Source: CAZADH01 sp964483805 (GTDB lineage: Bacteria; Muiribacteriota; Ozemobacteria; Ozemobacterales; Ozemobacteraceae). Taken from it: a stretch of DNA of 20,330 nucleotides. The stretch is from NCBI GenBank assembly GCA_964483805.1, contig CAZADH010000091.1:1-20330 (forward strand). Reading direction: 5' to 3'. The notes beneath the pieces are model-generated. The model searched no databases. It was not told the origin of the DNA and saw nothing but the letters and a program-made list of their open reading frames with translations. Below, one piece after another: positions 8,098 to 15,047 of this stretch. Numbering within the stretch: position 1 is the first letter of the stretch; each line of letters begins with the position of its first letter. Position numbers and translations under genes: made by a program.

Positions 8098-9714
8098 ATG
8101 AGCAAACCACACCGGATCCTGGTTGTCGACGACGAACACAGCGTGCGTTGGGCTTTCGAACGCGCCCTGCAGAAGGCGGGTTACGAGGTGGCGCTGGCCG
8201 AGAACGGCAAGCGCGGTCTGGCGACATTCGTGACCTTCCGCCCCAATCTCACGCTTCTCGATATTCGCATGCCGGAGATCGGCGGTCTCGAGGTGTTGCA
8301 GCGCATCCGCGAACAGGATCCGCAAGCCATGGTCATCATCATGACCGCGCACGGTGACATGGACACGACGGTCAATGCCATGAAACTGGGCGCCTACGAT
8401 TTCCTGGCCAAACCGTTCGACATCGACCAATGCCTTGCGCTGATCAAGCGCGGTCTCGAAGCCCAATCGGCCTTTGAAGAGCAGCACCTGCGCGCTCCGG
8501 GTGGGGTCGAGGGCGAGCACCAGGCCCCACACAGCCTGTTGATCGGCACCAGTCCGAAAATGCAGGAAGTATTCAAACTGATCGGCAAGGTCGCCACCGA
8601 AGACGTGACCGTACTGATTACCGGCGAGTCTGGTTCAGGCAAAGAACTCGTAGCCCAGGCGATTCACGACAACTCGAAGCGCGCCACGAAACCGTTCTGG
8701 GCGATCAACTGCACCGCCATCCCGGAAAACCTCATGGAGAGCGAGCTGTTCGGCCACGAGAAGGGCGCATTCACGGGCGCCACCGGGAGCAAGGCAGGAA
8801 CATTCGAACTGGCGCAGGGTGGCACGCTCTTTCTCGACGAGATCGGCGACATGAGCCTCGAGATGCAGGCGAAGTTGTTGCGTGTCCTCGAGGAGCGCGA
8901 AATCGTGCGCGTGGGGGGTGGGCACAAGATCAAGGTCGATGTCCGCATCATCGCCGCCACCAACAAAGACCTGCGCCGGGCCATCGTCGAGCACCGTTTT
9001 CGCGACGATCTGTTTCATCGCCTCAAGGTCATCGAGATCGTGTTGCCGCCCCTGCGCGAGCGCAGCGATGACATTCCCACGCTGGCAACTCACTTCATGA
9101 GCCATCTGTCGCAAGGACGCAACATCCCGGGGAAGAAATTCTCTGCCGAGACCATGGCTGCATTGACCGCCTACGCGTGGCCCGGCAACGTTCGCGAACT
9201 GAAGAACGCCATCGACCAGGCATTCACGCTGAGTCGCGATCAGTTGATCCTGCCCGAACACCTGCCGCAGGAGGTCCGCCGCGCCTCGACGGCAGCGCCG
9301 TCCGGTGCAGGCGTGACCATCGCCCCGAATGCACCCCCGACCGGACCGGTCACGGTGGCCCCGGCCCCAACCGCTGGCACGGCGGTACTGCCCGGAACGG
9401 CACCCGTTCCCATCGGGCCGGCACCAAACGGTGTCTCCGCGCCCGTGACCACGCCCCTCGCGCCTACCGGCACTGCGCCCCGCATCGGCGCCGACAACAC
9501 CGAATCGGGACAGGACGACGTCGCCCGCCTGGTCACCCGTCACATGGCGGGGGCCACCCACGGTCAGGTGCACGAACAGATCATGGTGGCCGTCGAGCGG
9601 GAACTGTTGGCCCAGGCACTGCGGCAACACAAGGGCAACCAGGTGCAGACCGCGGCCTATCTTGGCATTACCCGCAACACGCTGCGAGCAAAGATCGAAA
9701 AATACGGGTTGTAA
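8098..9714 (+). CDS. NtrC-type sigma54-dependent response regulator
   Basis: A 538-residue activator. The receiver domain is residues 5-120, with acidic pocket D11/D12, phosphoacceptor D55, T83 and K105 (LAKPFD). The AAA+ domain is about 140-385: Walker A GESGSGKE at 176-183, GAFTGA at 223-228 (the loop that contacts sigma54), Walker B FLDE around D247 and WPGNVRELKN. A 70-80 residue Pro/Ala/Thr/Gly-rich linker (about 400-480) replaces the usual short one, making it longer than NtrC (about 470). A Fis-type helix-turn-helix closes the protein (QVQTAAYLGITRNTLRAKI). It should activate sigma54 promoters when phosphorylated. No partner histidine kinase is adjacent. The start follows GAGAGAAG. It is the last gene of the proposed operon before the hairpin at 9738-9770. 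Its targets are unknown. Confidence 0.95.
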   Translation: MSKPHRILVVDDEHSVRWAFERALQKAGYEVALAENGKRGLATFVTFRPNLTLLDIRMPEIGGLEVLQRIREQDPQAMVIIMTAHGDMDTTVNAMKLGAYDFLAKPFDIDQCLALIKRGLEAQSAFEEQHLRAPGGVEGEHQAPHSLLIGTSPKMQEVFKLIGKVATEDVTVLITGESGSGKELVAQAIHDNSKRATKPFWAINCTAIPENLMESELFGHEKGAFTGATGSKAGTFELAQGGTLFLDEIGDMSLEMQAKLLRVLEEREIVRVGGGHKIKVDVRIIAATNKDLRRAIVEHRFRDDLFHRLKVIEIVLPPLRERSDDIPTLATHFMSHLSQGRNIPGKKFSAETMAALTAYAWPGNVRELKNAIDQAFTLSRDQLILPEHLPQEVRRASTAAPSGAGVTIAPNAPPTGPVTVAPAPTAGTAVLPGTAPVPIGPAPNGVSAPVTTPLAPTGTAPRIGADNTESGQDDVARLVTRHMAGATHGQVHEQIMVAVERELLAQALRQHKGNQVQTAAYLGITRNTLRAKIEKYGL

Positions 9715-9737
9715 ACCGAGAATCCGCAGCAAACGAA

Positions 9738-9770
9738 CAGCCGCGGCGCCCATGACGGGTGCCGCGGCTG
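9738..9770. terminator. Shared hairpin terminator between convergent genes
   Basis: CAGCCGCGGC (9738-9747) pairs with GCCGCGGCTG (9761-9770). Four more inner pairs, including one G-U, leave a five-base loop, about 14 bp in all. It lies 24 bases after the sigma54-activator stop and 24 before the stop of the convergent metallopeptidase. T-runs on either side are poor, so it may stop transcription only partly or protect both 3' ends. Confidence 0.7.
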
Positions 9771-9793
9771 CGTCTTACTGCGTATTTACTTCG

Positions 9794-11686
9794 TCAATAA
9801 CCGTGTGTCTTCAACGCTTCACGCAGCGCCGGGTCACCGTTCTGCGCCTTCTCGAATCGCACCAACTCGTCGATATGCTGGCGCAATGACTGTAGGCGCT
9901 CACGTTCGCCGGGCTTGGCAGACTGCCACACGGCATTGAAGGTCGACAACACTTCGAGGTTCTTGTTGGCCAGTCCATGCTTCACGGTATCGAGCAACAG
10001 CTTATTGCGTTCCCGATCGGCCATGCCAAACGGCACGCCGGGCGCAACCGGATCAGACGTGGCCGCGGGGGCCTCGGCATACTGCGTCGACAGGGCGGCC
10101 ACCGCCCGTTCGCGTTCGCCGTCGCTTTCCGGGCGCAACAGCGAGGCCAACAGGTTCTGGAACGTCCGCGCACTGACTCGCCGCGGTTTCATTGCCGCCG
10201 CCGGCGCCATGGCAACCACCGGCGCGTTGCCGGTAGCCGTCACACTGTAGCGGTAGGCCACCGCCGGTTTCTTCGCGTATTGATCTTCGGGGATGCCGAC
10301 CGGACCACGGTTGATGATGATCATTTCGGCCGAGGTGAACGCGCCGGTCACACCGGCGATGGTCTGTGCCACGGTGTTGTTCTTGACATCGAGCCACACC
10401 AGCCGCGGCGCGGTGCGCTGCCGATTATCAGTAAATACAACAGCAATACCAAACAGATTCGCATTGCCCAGGGGTGACTCCGCATTGAAAGAAAAACGCA
10501 ATTCACCCTGCAACGGCGTCAGGTCAAAGGTGACGGCATCGGCCGACCAGAACTTGACCTCGCCGCCCCCTTCGTAGGGCAACACCTTGTGCTCGGTGCT
10601 GGGCGCGAGTTTGAGGCGACCCAGGGAATTGTCATACGCGTAACGACCGTCATCAAGGGACGGATCATTGACGTAGTTCGCCACGCACATGCGCCCAAAC
10701 ACATGCGACGCCTTGAGGTCGTCGCCGGCGCGATCGAGGGCGTGTTGGACACCCACCATGCCCCGGGCCGGATCGGCAACCAACGCCCGGAAATAGGCCG
10801 ACTGGGCCGTGTCATCCCGGCCAACCACATGGGTGAGCAGGTAATAGGCGAACAGGTAGACATGACCGTAATCGGCAACCGGATCTTCTTGCAGCCAACC
10901 CACGAGCGAGTTGTCGGGATTGCGCGTGAAAGCGATGATCTGCGGCACATGCTTCTTGAAATTGAGATAGGCGGCCAACTGCGACATCGCCTCGTTGAGC
11001 CACACCGCCTCTTTCGGATCGTGGTGCCAGTGGATCAGATGCTGAAACTCATGGGCCAGAGTGCCCATGAACTGATCGCTGCCGGGCTGCGAAGGGTTGA
11101 TGTCGAGAATGAGCATCTCGCGCTCATTGCTGTACATGAATTTGTCTTTGGTGTACTCGTCGCCGGGGAAGAAATAACCGCCGACGAACGCATGCTTGCC
11201 ATTGGCCGGATCGTAGCCATCACGCACATCGACGAGCAGAAGGGTGATGCGGGGATCACCGTCGATGCCGGGTTTCCATTCGGAGCCAAACCACTTGGTG
11301 TTGGTCGGATAGATGCTCTTGTCGAACTCGCCTACGATCTTGTCGACAACGGCGACCGGCAAGTCCTGGCCTTTTTCGAGATACAGGTAGCAGTTCTCGC
11401 CGACCTTGCGCAGCACAGCCTCGCGCTCTTCGGGTTCGCGGGTGACGACGTTCGTCACGAAGAATTTCTCGACGTCGCCGACCTCGGGCGGTTTGATGTC
11501 GGCGTATTGAGCAATGCCGCGCACGCGCAGATCGTTTTCGGCACGCGACTCTTTGACGAACTTGTCGGCGAACTCACGGGCCTGCTCGGCGAACATCTCG
11601 GTGGCATCGATGCAGGTCTGCGCCCAGCTTGCCGACGTGGTCGCCACAAACGCCATCGCGACGAAGAGCACAACTATCCGACGCAT
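9794..11686 (-). CDS. Secreted zinc metallopeptidase (gluzincin, M30/hyicolysin-like), paralogue 1
   Basis: A 630-residue protein. The start at ATG 11686 is chosen because it follows GGAG at good spacing and begins a clear signal peptide (MRRIVVLFVAMAFVATTSASWAQ, cut after AQ); the frame continues upstream without support. The zinc site is H212-E213-F-Q-H216, with E232 in WLNEA 16 residues later, the HExxH...E pattern of gluzincins; the context resembles M30 (hyicolysin). It lacks the HExxHxxGxxH signature of M6/metzincins. The region around FGSEWKPGID, GGYFFPGDE and SNEREM is shared with the neighbour at 11901-13751, showing tandem duplication. The C-terminal part diverges and ends in a helical segment. 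It has its own promoter (TATAAT at 11737-11732) and is separated from the paralogue by a terminator. The substrate is unknown. Confidence 0.85.
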   Translation of the reverse strand: MRRIVVLFVAMAFVATTSASWAQTCIDATEMFAEQAREFADKFVKESRAENDLRVRGIAQYADIKPPEVGDVEKFFVTNVVTREPEEREAVLRKVGENCYLYLEKGQDLPVAVVDKIVGEFDKSIYPTNTKWFGSEWKPGIDGDPRITLLLVDVRDGYDPANGKHAFVGGYFFPGDEYTKDKFMYSNEREMLILDINPSQPGSDQFMGTLAHEFQHLIHWHHDPKEAVWLNEAMSQLAAYLNFKKHVPQIIAFTRNPDNSLVGWLQEDPVADYGHVYLFAYYLLTHVVGRDDTAQSAYFRALVADPARGMVGVQHALDRAGDDLKASHVFGRMCVANYVNDPSLDDGRYAYDNSLGRLKLAPSTEHKVLPYEGGGEVKFWSADAVTFDLTPLQGELRFSFNAESPLGNANLFGIAVVFTDNRQRTAPRLVWLDVKNNTVAQTIAGVTGAFTSAEMIIINRGPVGIPEDQYAKKPAVAYRYSVTATGNAPVVAMAPAAAMKPRRVSARTFQNLLASLLRPESDGERERAVAALSTQYAEAPAATSDPVAPGVPFGMADRERNKLLLDTVKHGLANKNLEVLSTFNAVWQSAKPGERERLQSLRQHIDELVRFEKAQNGDPALREALKTHGY

Positions 11687-11731
11687 AGGGTTCTCCTTCG
11701 GTGTCGGGTCGAGAACAGAAGTCACCTTGTC

Positions 11732-11759
11732 ATTATAGCGGAGAACCAAGCCCTGTCGC
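11732..11759 (-). promoter_or_regulatory. Promoter of metallopeptidase paralogue 1
   Basis: Read on the minus strand, a perfect TATAAT (11737-11732) has GCGACA (11759-11754) 16 bases upstream; the -35 matches TTGACA at four of six positions. It lies 45 bases before ATG 11686, leaving room for the GGAG ribosome binding site. The paralogue has the same GCTATAAT sequence at a similar distance. Confidence 0.6.
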
Positions 11760-11842
11760 CAGGGGGTACGAACCGAATTCATCGCGGAATCACCCCTGCC
11801 ATCCGCCATCTGCACGCCCGGCACTGCCGCCGAAGAGAACAG

Positions 11843-11873
11843 AAACCCCGCCGATCCAAGACCGGCGGGGTTT
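11843..11873 (-). terminator. Rho-independent terminator of metallopeptidase paralogue 2
   Basis: AAACCCCGCCG (11843-11853) and CGGCGGGGTTT (11863-11873) form a perfect 11-bp stem with a nine-base loop. On the minus strand it starts 27 bases after the TAA at 11901 and continues TTTCTGTTCTC, a usable U-rich tract. It separates the two tandem peptidase genes into single-gene units. Confidence 0.85.
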
Positions 11874-11900
11874 GCCTGCGGCGCCTTGCGGCGCACGAGT

Positions 11901-13751
11901 TTAGAACGACGTCAGTGCCTGCAACTGCTCATCGGCGATCTTGGTGCCGCGGGCCCGTTCGACCTTGAGCTTGTCGGCAACCTTGCGGGCCAGAGGCCGC
12001 AGTTGGTCACGGCTCTCGGCGGCCGCGGCCGCCTTCACAAAGGCATCGACCGACGCAAACGAACCTTGCGCGATATCGCTGTCGATGCGGCCCAGCAAGT
12101 CGGCAGTCAACCCCTCGATGTTGGTGAGCGCCTGCAGACTGGCGGCTTCGTTGGCTCCCGATTTCAGGACGCCGGCAGCAGCGGCATAATCGCTGACCAC
12201 GGCAGCAACATCGGCATGCGCCCGGGGCCGACGACCGGTGGTGGCAACCACGCTCGGCGCGGCGGCGGAGTCGGTCACTTCAAAGGCATAGGGCAAGCCA
12301 GGTGCCTGGGCGTAAGCCGAGGCGGGAATATCGAGCGGGGCCTGTGCACTGAAGGTCAGGTAGAGGGTGTCAAAACCCGTGACATCGGGCAGTGTCAGCG
12401 AACCACCCTGTTGATTCTGGCCGGCAGGAGCCACCGTCAAGAACTGGATCTTGCCCGGCTTGGCACCGCGACTGTCGGCGAGGATGGCGGCAACCTTGAA
12501 GCTGTTGTATTTGGTGCCCATCTTGGCATACGCACCGGCAAACACGATTTTGACCGCACCCTTGGCCTGACTCAGGTCAACCGACACGGCGTCCGTGCTC
12601 CAGAGAAATACTTTGTCTTGACCTTTTGCCGGCAAGGTGCGGCACTGCGCGGTCAACGGCAGTTTGAGACGACCGAGGCTCGGATCGTAAGCGTATTGGC
12701 CTTTGTCGAGTTTCGGGTCGTTGATGAAGTTGGTGATGGCGAAATCGGTGTAAACCTGCGTGAAATCGACACCGAACTTCTTGAGGAATTTGTTGTAACT
12801 CTGGATACCATCGTCCTGATCGGCAACGAGGGTTTTGAAGAACGTCTCGCGATCGGTACCCGATTTGGCGAAACGGTGCATCAGGTAGTAGTTCCAGAGA
12901 TAGACCTGACCGTAGTTCGCCAACATCTGCTCTTTCGCCCACGCCGTCAAGCTGTTGTCGGGGGTCTGCATATAGCTCATGACCTGACCCGGATGGTTGA
13001 AACCACACAGATACGGCCCGATCTGAGCACAGGCTTCATTGAGCCACGTCTCTTCTTTCTTGTCTTGGTTGAAATGGATCATGTGCTGGAACTCATGCGC
13101 CACAACCGACATGTAGCTGTCTTTGGTCGGGTCGCCAGGGTAGATGTCGAGATAGAACATCTCACGCTCGTTCGATTTCACGTCGACGGTCGGCGGAATC
13201 TGGCTCTGCAGGAACTCGTCACCGGCAAAGAAATAGCCGGCCACGAAGCCGCCCGTGCCATTGAAGCCATCCTGGATATCGAACAACAACAGCGTGATTT
13301 TCTCATCGTTATCAATGCCTGGTTTCCATTCGGACCCGAAGGCATTGGTATCGACCGGGTAGATCTTCTTGTCGAACATGTCTTTGATCTTGTTGATCGC
13401 GGCATCCGACACGGTTTTGCCATTCTGCAGATAGACATAGCAGTGATTTCCGATGGCCTTCAGCGTAGCGCTGATCTGTTCGTTGGTGTTGGCCTTGATG
13501 TTCTTGGTCCAGAACTTCTCGACCTGCCCCACCTGGCGTTCGGCGCGCGGAGTGACCGCGCGACCCCGCGTGCGCATCTCAAAATCGTACCGGGACTCGA
13601 GCTTGACGTTGTCGGTCAAGGTTTTGACTTCTTTTTCGAACATGTGGGTCGCGTCATACCAGATGGGGTCAACCGCCTGTGCAGGGCTGGCGACCAGACC
13701 GAGGCCGACGACCAATGCTCCGGCAAACAGCGAATGCATGAAACGTTTCAT
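11901..13751 (-). CDS. Secreted zinc metallopeptidase (gluzincin, M30/hyicolysin-like), paralogue 2
   Basis: A 616-residue protein starting at ATG 13751 behind AGGAG. The signal peptide covers about residues 1-26 (cut probably after AQA). The zinc site is H219-E220-F-Q-H223, with E239 in WLNEA, the same 16-residue spacing as paralogue 1. Shared blocks include YDATHMF/IDATEMF at the mature N-terminus, FGSEWKPGID, YFFAGDE, SNEREM, NYGQVYLWNYYL versus DYGHVYLFAYYL, and the F-x-N-D-P region after it. The C-terminal 130 residues or so are Ala-rich, helical and poorly conserved between the two. A pre-peptidase-like beta region probably lies at 330-470, by appearance only. It is exported, so it acts in the periplasm or outside the cell. 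It diverges from the J-protein gene and has its own promoter and terminator. Confidence 0.85.
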   Translation of the reverse strand: MKRFMHSLFAGALVVGLGLVASPAQAVDPIWYDATHMFEKEVKTLTDNVKLESRYDFEMRTRGRAVTPRAERQVGQVEKFWTKNIKANTNEQISATLKAIGNHCYVYLQNGKTVSDAAINKIKDMFDKKIYPVDTNAFGSEWKPGIDNDEKITLLLFDIQDGFNGTGGFVAGYFFAGDEFLQSQIPPTVDVKSNEREMFYLDIYPGDPTKDSYMSVVAHEFQHMIHFNQDKKEETWLNEACAQIGPYLCGFNHPGQVMSYMQTPDNSLTAWAKEQMLANYGQVYLWNYYLMHRFAKSGTDRETFFKTLVADQDDGIQSYNKFLKKFGVDFTQVYTDFAITNFINDPKLDKGQYAYDPSLGRLKLPLTAQCRTLPAKGQDKVFLWSTDAVSVDLSQAKGAVKIVFAGAYAKMGTKYNSFKVAAILADSRGAKPGKIQFLTVAPAGQNQQGGSLTLPDVTGFDTLYLTFSAQAPLDIPASAYAQAPGLPYAFEVTDSAAAPSVVATTGRRPRAHADVAAVVSDYAAAAGVLKSGANEAASLQALTNIEGLTADLLGRIDSDIAQGSFASVDAFVKAAAAAESRDQLRPLARKVADKLKVERARGTKIADEQLQALTSF

Positions 13752-13803
13752 TAGAGTTACTCCTTACTCGTATGCCCAAGGGGCAACTGAAAATACCGTT
13801 TTG

Positions 13804-13809
13804 ATTATA
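13804..13809 (-). promoter_or_regulatory. -10 element of metallopeptidase paralogue 2
   Basis: A perfect TATAAT read on the minus strand, 52 bases before ATG 13751 and preceded by GGC. No good -35 is visible 16-18 bases upstream, so an activator may help. A 5-bp hairpin (TGCCC-AAG-GGGCA, 13773-13785) lies in the leader between it and the ribosome binding site. Confidence 0.5.
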
Positions 13810-13869
13810 GCCGGTTTTCCCACCTGCCCGCCAGTGGTCACCGAATCGTTGGAGACACGGGGTTTAACG

Positions 13870-13896
13870 CGGGTGCGCACGGGTGCACAGCGGGTG
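13870..13896. repeat. Three CGGGTG repeats, helically phased, abutting the J-protein promoter
   Basis: CGGGTG begins at 13870, 13880 and 13891, so the copies are 10 and 11 bases apart, one helical turn each. The last copy touches the proposed -35 box at 13897. The array sits in the 202-bp divergent region between the metallopeptidase and the J-protein. Tandem half-sites of this kind typically bind an activator on one face of the DNA; no regulator is identified. Confidence 0.5.
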
Positions 13897-13925
13897 TTCC
13901 CAAGAATGCCGTGGCGTGCTATGAT
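13897..13925 (+). promoter_or_regulatory. Candidate promoter of the J-protein gene
   Basis: TTCCCA (13897-13902), a 17-base spacer and TATGAT (13920-13925, five of six). The start site would be near 13932, which excludes the upstream in-frame ATG at 13921 and supports ATG 13954. The -35 is weak (four of six), consistent with help from the adjacent CGGGTG array. Confidence 0.5.
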
Positions 13926-13953
13926 GCGGATCAATCAAGATCTGGGATGCAAC

Positions 13954-14973
13954 ATGAAAGACTACTACGAGATTCTCGGGGTCAAACCCGACGCCAAACC
14001 CGAAGAGATCAAGCGCGCTTTCCAGAAGCTCGCCAAGAAACACCACCCGGACACCAATCGTGGTGACAAGCGCTCGGAAGAGAAATTCAAAGAGATTTCC
14101 GAGGCCTACGAGACGCTTTCCGACCCAAAGCGGCGCGAGGAATACGACACACAGCGCAACTTCGGCGGCGGGTTCGGTGGCTTCGGCGGTGGTTTTGGCG
14201 GCAGCCGCACGAACTCCGGCACCGGGTCGACCCGGGGGGCCGGGTCACGGCGACGTCCGGAAGCCGGCAACACCGGCGGTACGACGGGTCCGGATCAAGG
14301 CGGATTCGGCGACGGTGTGAACATCGACATCGAAGACCTGCTCGGACGCATCTTTCAGGGCAGAGGAAACGCGGGGCGCGGCCCCTTCGGTGGTTTCGGC
14401 GATTTCGGCTTTGACGACATCTTCGGCGCCGCCACCGGTCGGACTTCGCAACGCCAGCGGCCAAGCGACGAACCGCCACGAGGGGCGTCTCAGACCGGCG
14501 CCGGGCCAAGAATCAAAGTGCCATTGCGACTGGCCGTGACCGGTGGGCGGTTGTCGATTTCCGGAATCGGAGCGAGTCCGGTCAATGTCGAGATCGCCCC
14601 GGGAACCCTCGACGGGACCGTGTTGCCACTCGACACCCCGCAGGGCCGAGTGAATCTCGTGGTCGAGGTCGAGTCCGACGACCAGTACACCCTCAAAGGC
14701 CGCGACATCTGCACGGTTCTGCAGATCAATCTTGTTCAGGCCCTTCTGGGCAGCAAAGTGAAGGTCCGCACCCTGCATGGCGACGAACTGATCCTGACCA
14801 TTCCGGCCGGTACGCAACCCGACAAGACGCTGCGATTGAAGGGCCAGGGCATGCCCGGCTCACCCGCCGGCGATCTGCTGGTCAAGCTCGAGATCGTCAT
14901 CCCCCAGAAACTGAGCAGGGAAGCACGCGACCTCGTCGAGTCATTGGCGCGCGAGTGTAATCTCAAGTATTGA
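13954..14973 (+). CDS. J-domain co-chaperone, class B (CbpA/DnaJ-like, no zinc finger)
   Basis: A 339-residue cytoplasmic Hsp40. The start is set at MKDYYEILGV, the normal J-protein beginning, though the frame extends upstream. The J domain is residues 1-66, with H31-P32-D33, which stimulates the DnaK ATPase. A Gly/Phe-rich segment follows (about 69-165, with GGFGG repeats), broken by a Gly/Arg/Thr-rich stretch and two DIxDLLGRIF / FGFDDIFG helices. The substrate-binding C-terminal beta domains cover about 185-325 (VQALLGSKVKVRTLHG, then IPAGTQPDKTLRLKGQGMP). The CxxCxGxG zinc repeats of class A DnaJ are absent. No dnaK or grpE is adjacent, so it is a stand-alone J-protein. The next gene begins 74 bases after its stop. 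Confidence 0.93.
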   Translation: MKDYYEILGVKPDAKPEEIKRAFQKLAKKHHPDTNRGDKRSEEKFKEISEAYETLSDPKRREEYDTQRNFGGGFGGFGGGFGGSRTNSGTGSTRGAGSRRRPEAGNTGGTTGPDQGGFGDGVNIDIEDLLGRIFQGRGNAGRGPFGGFGDFGFDDIFGAATGRTSQRQRPSDEPPRGASQTGAGPRIKVPLRLAVTGGRLSISGIGASPVNVEIAPGTLDGTVLPLDTPQGRVNLVVEVESDDQYTLKGRDICTVLQINLVQALLGSKVKVRTLHGDELILTIPAGTQPDKTLRLKGQGMPGSPAGDLLVKLEIVIPQKLSREARDLVESLARECNLKY

Positions 14974-15011
14974 CACTCATCGTTTCGGCTCCACCCGGTG
15001 ACATGCCGTGG

Positions 15012-15041
15012 TTGACGACCGGATCGGCCGCCTTCTATCAT
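15012..15041 (+). promoter_or_regulatory. Strong promoter placing the start site at the amidase ATG (leaderless)
   Basis: TTGACG (15012-15017), an 18-base spacer and TATCAT (15036-15041); each box matches its consensus at five of six positions. The expected start site is 15047-15049, on the ATG at 15048. No Shine-Dalgarno lies before that ATG, so the transcript would be leaderless. Confidence 0.6.
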
Positions 15042-15047
15042 GGGCGC

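Noticed and set aside
11687..11896. Extension of metallopeptidase paralogue 1 to an upstream in-frame start at 11896
   Set aside because: It would run through the terminator and the TATAAT box and bury the signal peptide; ATG 11686 has GGAG and a clean signal sequence.
11886..13754. Long plus-strand open frames opposite the metallopeptidases (10589-11968 and 11886-13754) and similar shadows elsewhere
   Set aside because: They are antisense to genes with clear active sites and show no recognisable motifs; high GC content makes such long shadows common.
13453..13953. Extension of the J-protein frame upstream to 13453
   Set aside because: It overlaps the divergent metallopeptidase and both promoters; the J domain starts at ATG 13954.
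14161..14220. Short GC-rich repeats as a DNA repeat element
   Set aside because: They code for the Gly/Phe-rich region of the J-protein, which explains the repetition.
14970..15047. TTG start at 14970 or ATG at 15003 for the second amidase, overlapping or close to the J-protein stop
   Set aside because: Either would place the signal peptide inside the protein and translate the promoter; ATG 15048 begins the signal peptide directly.
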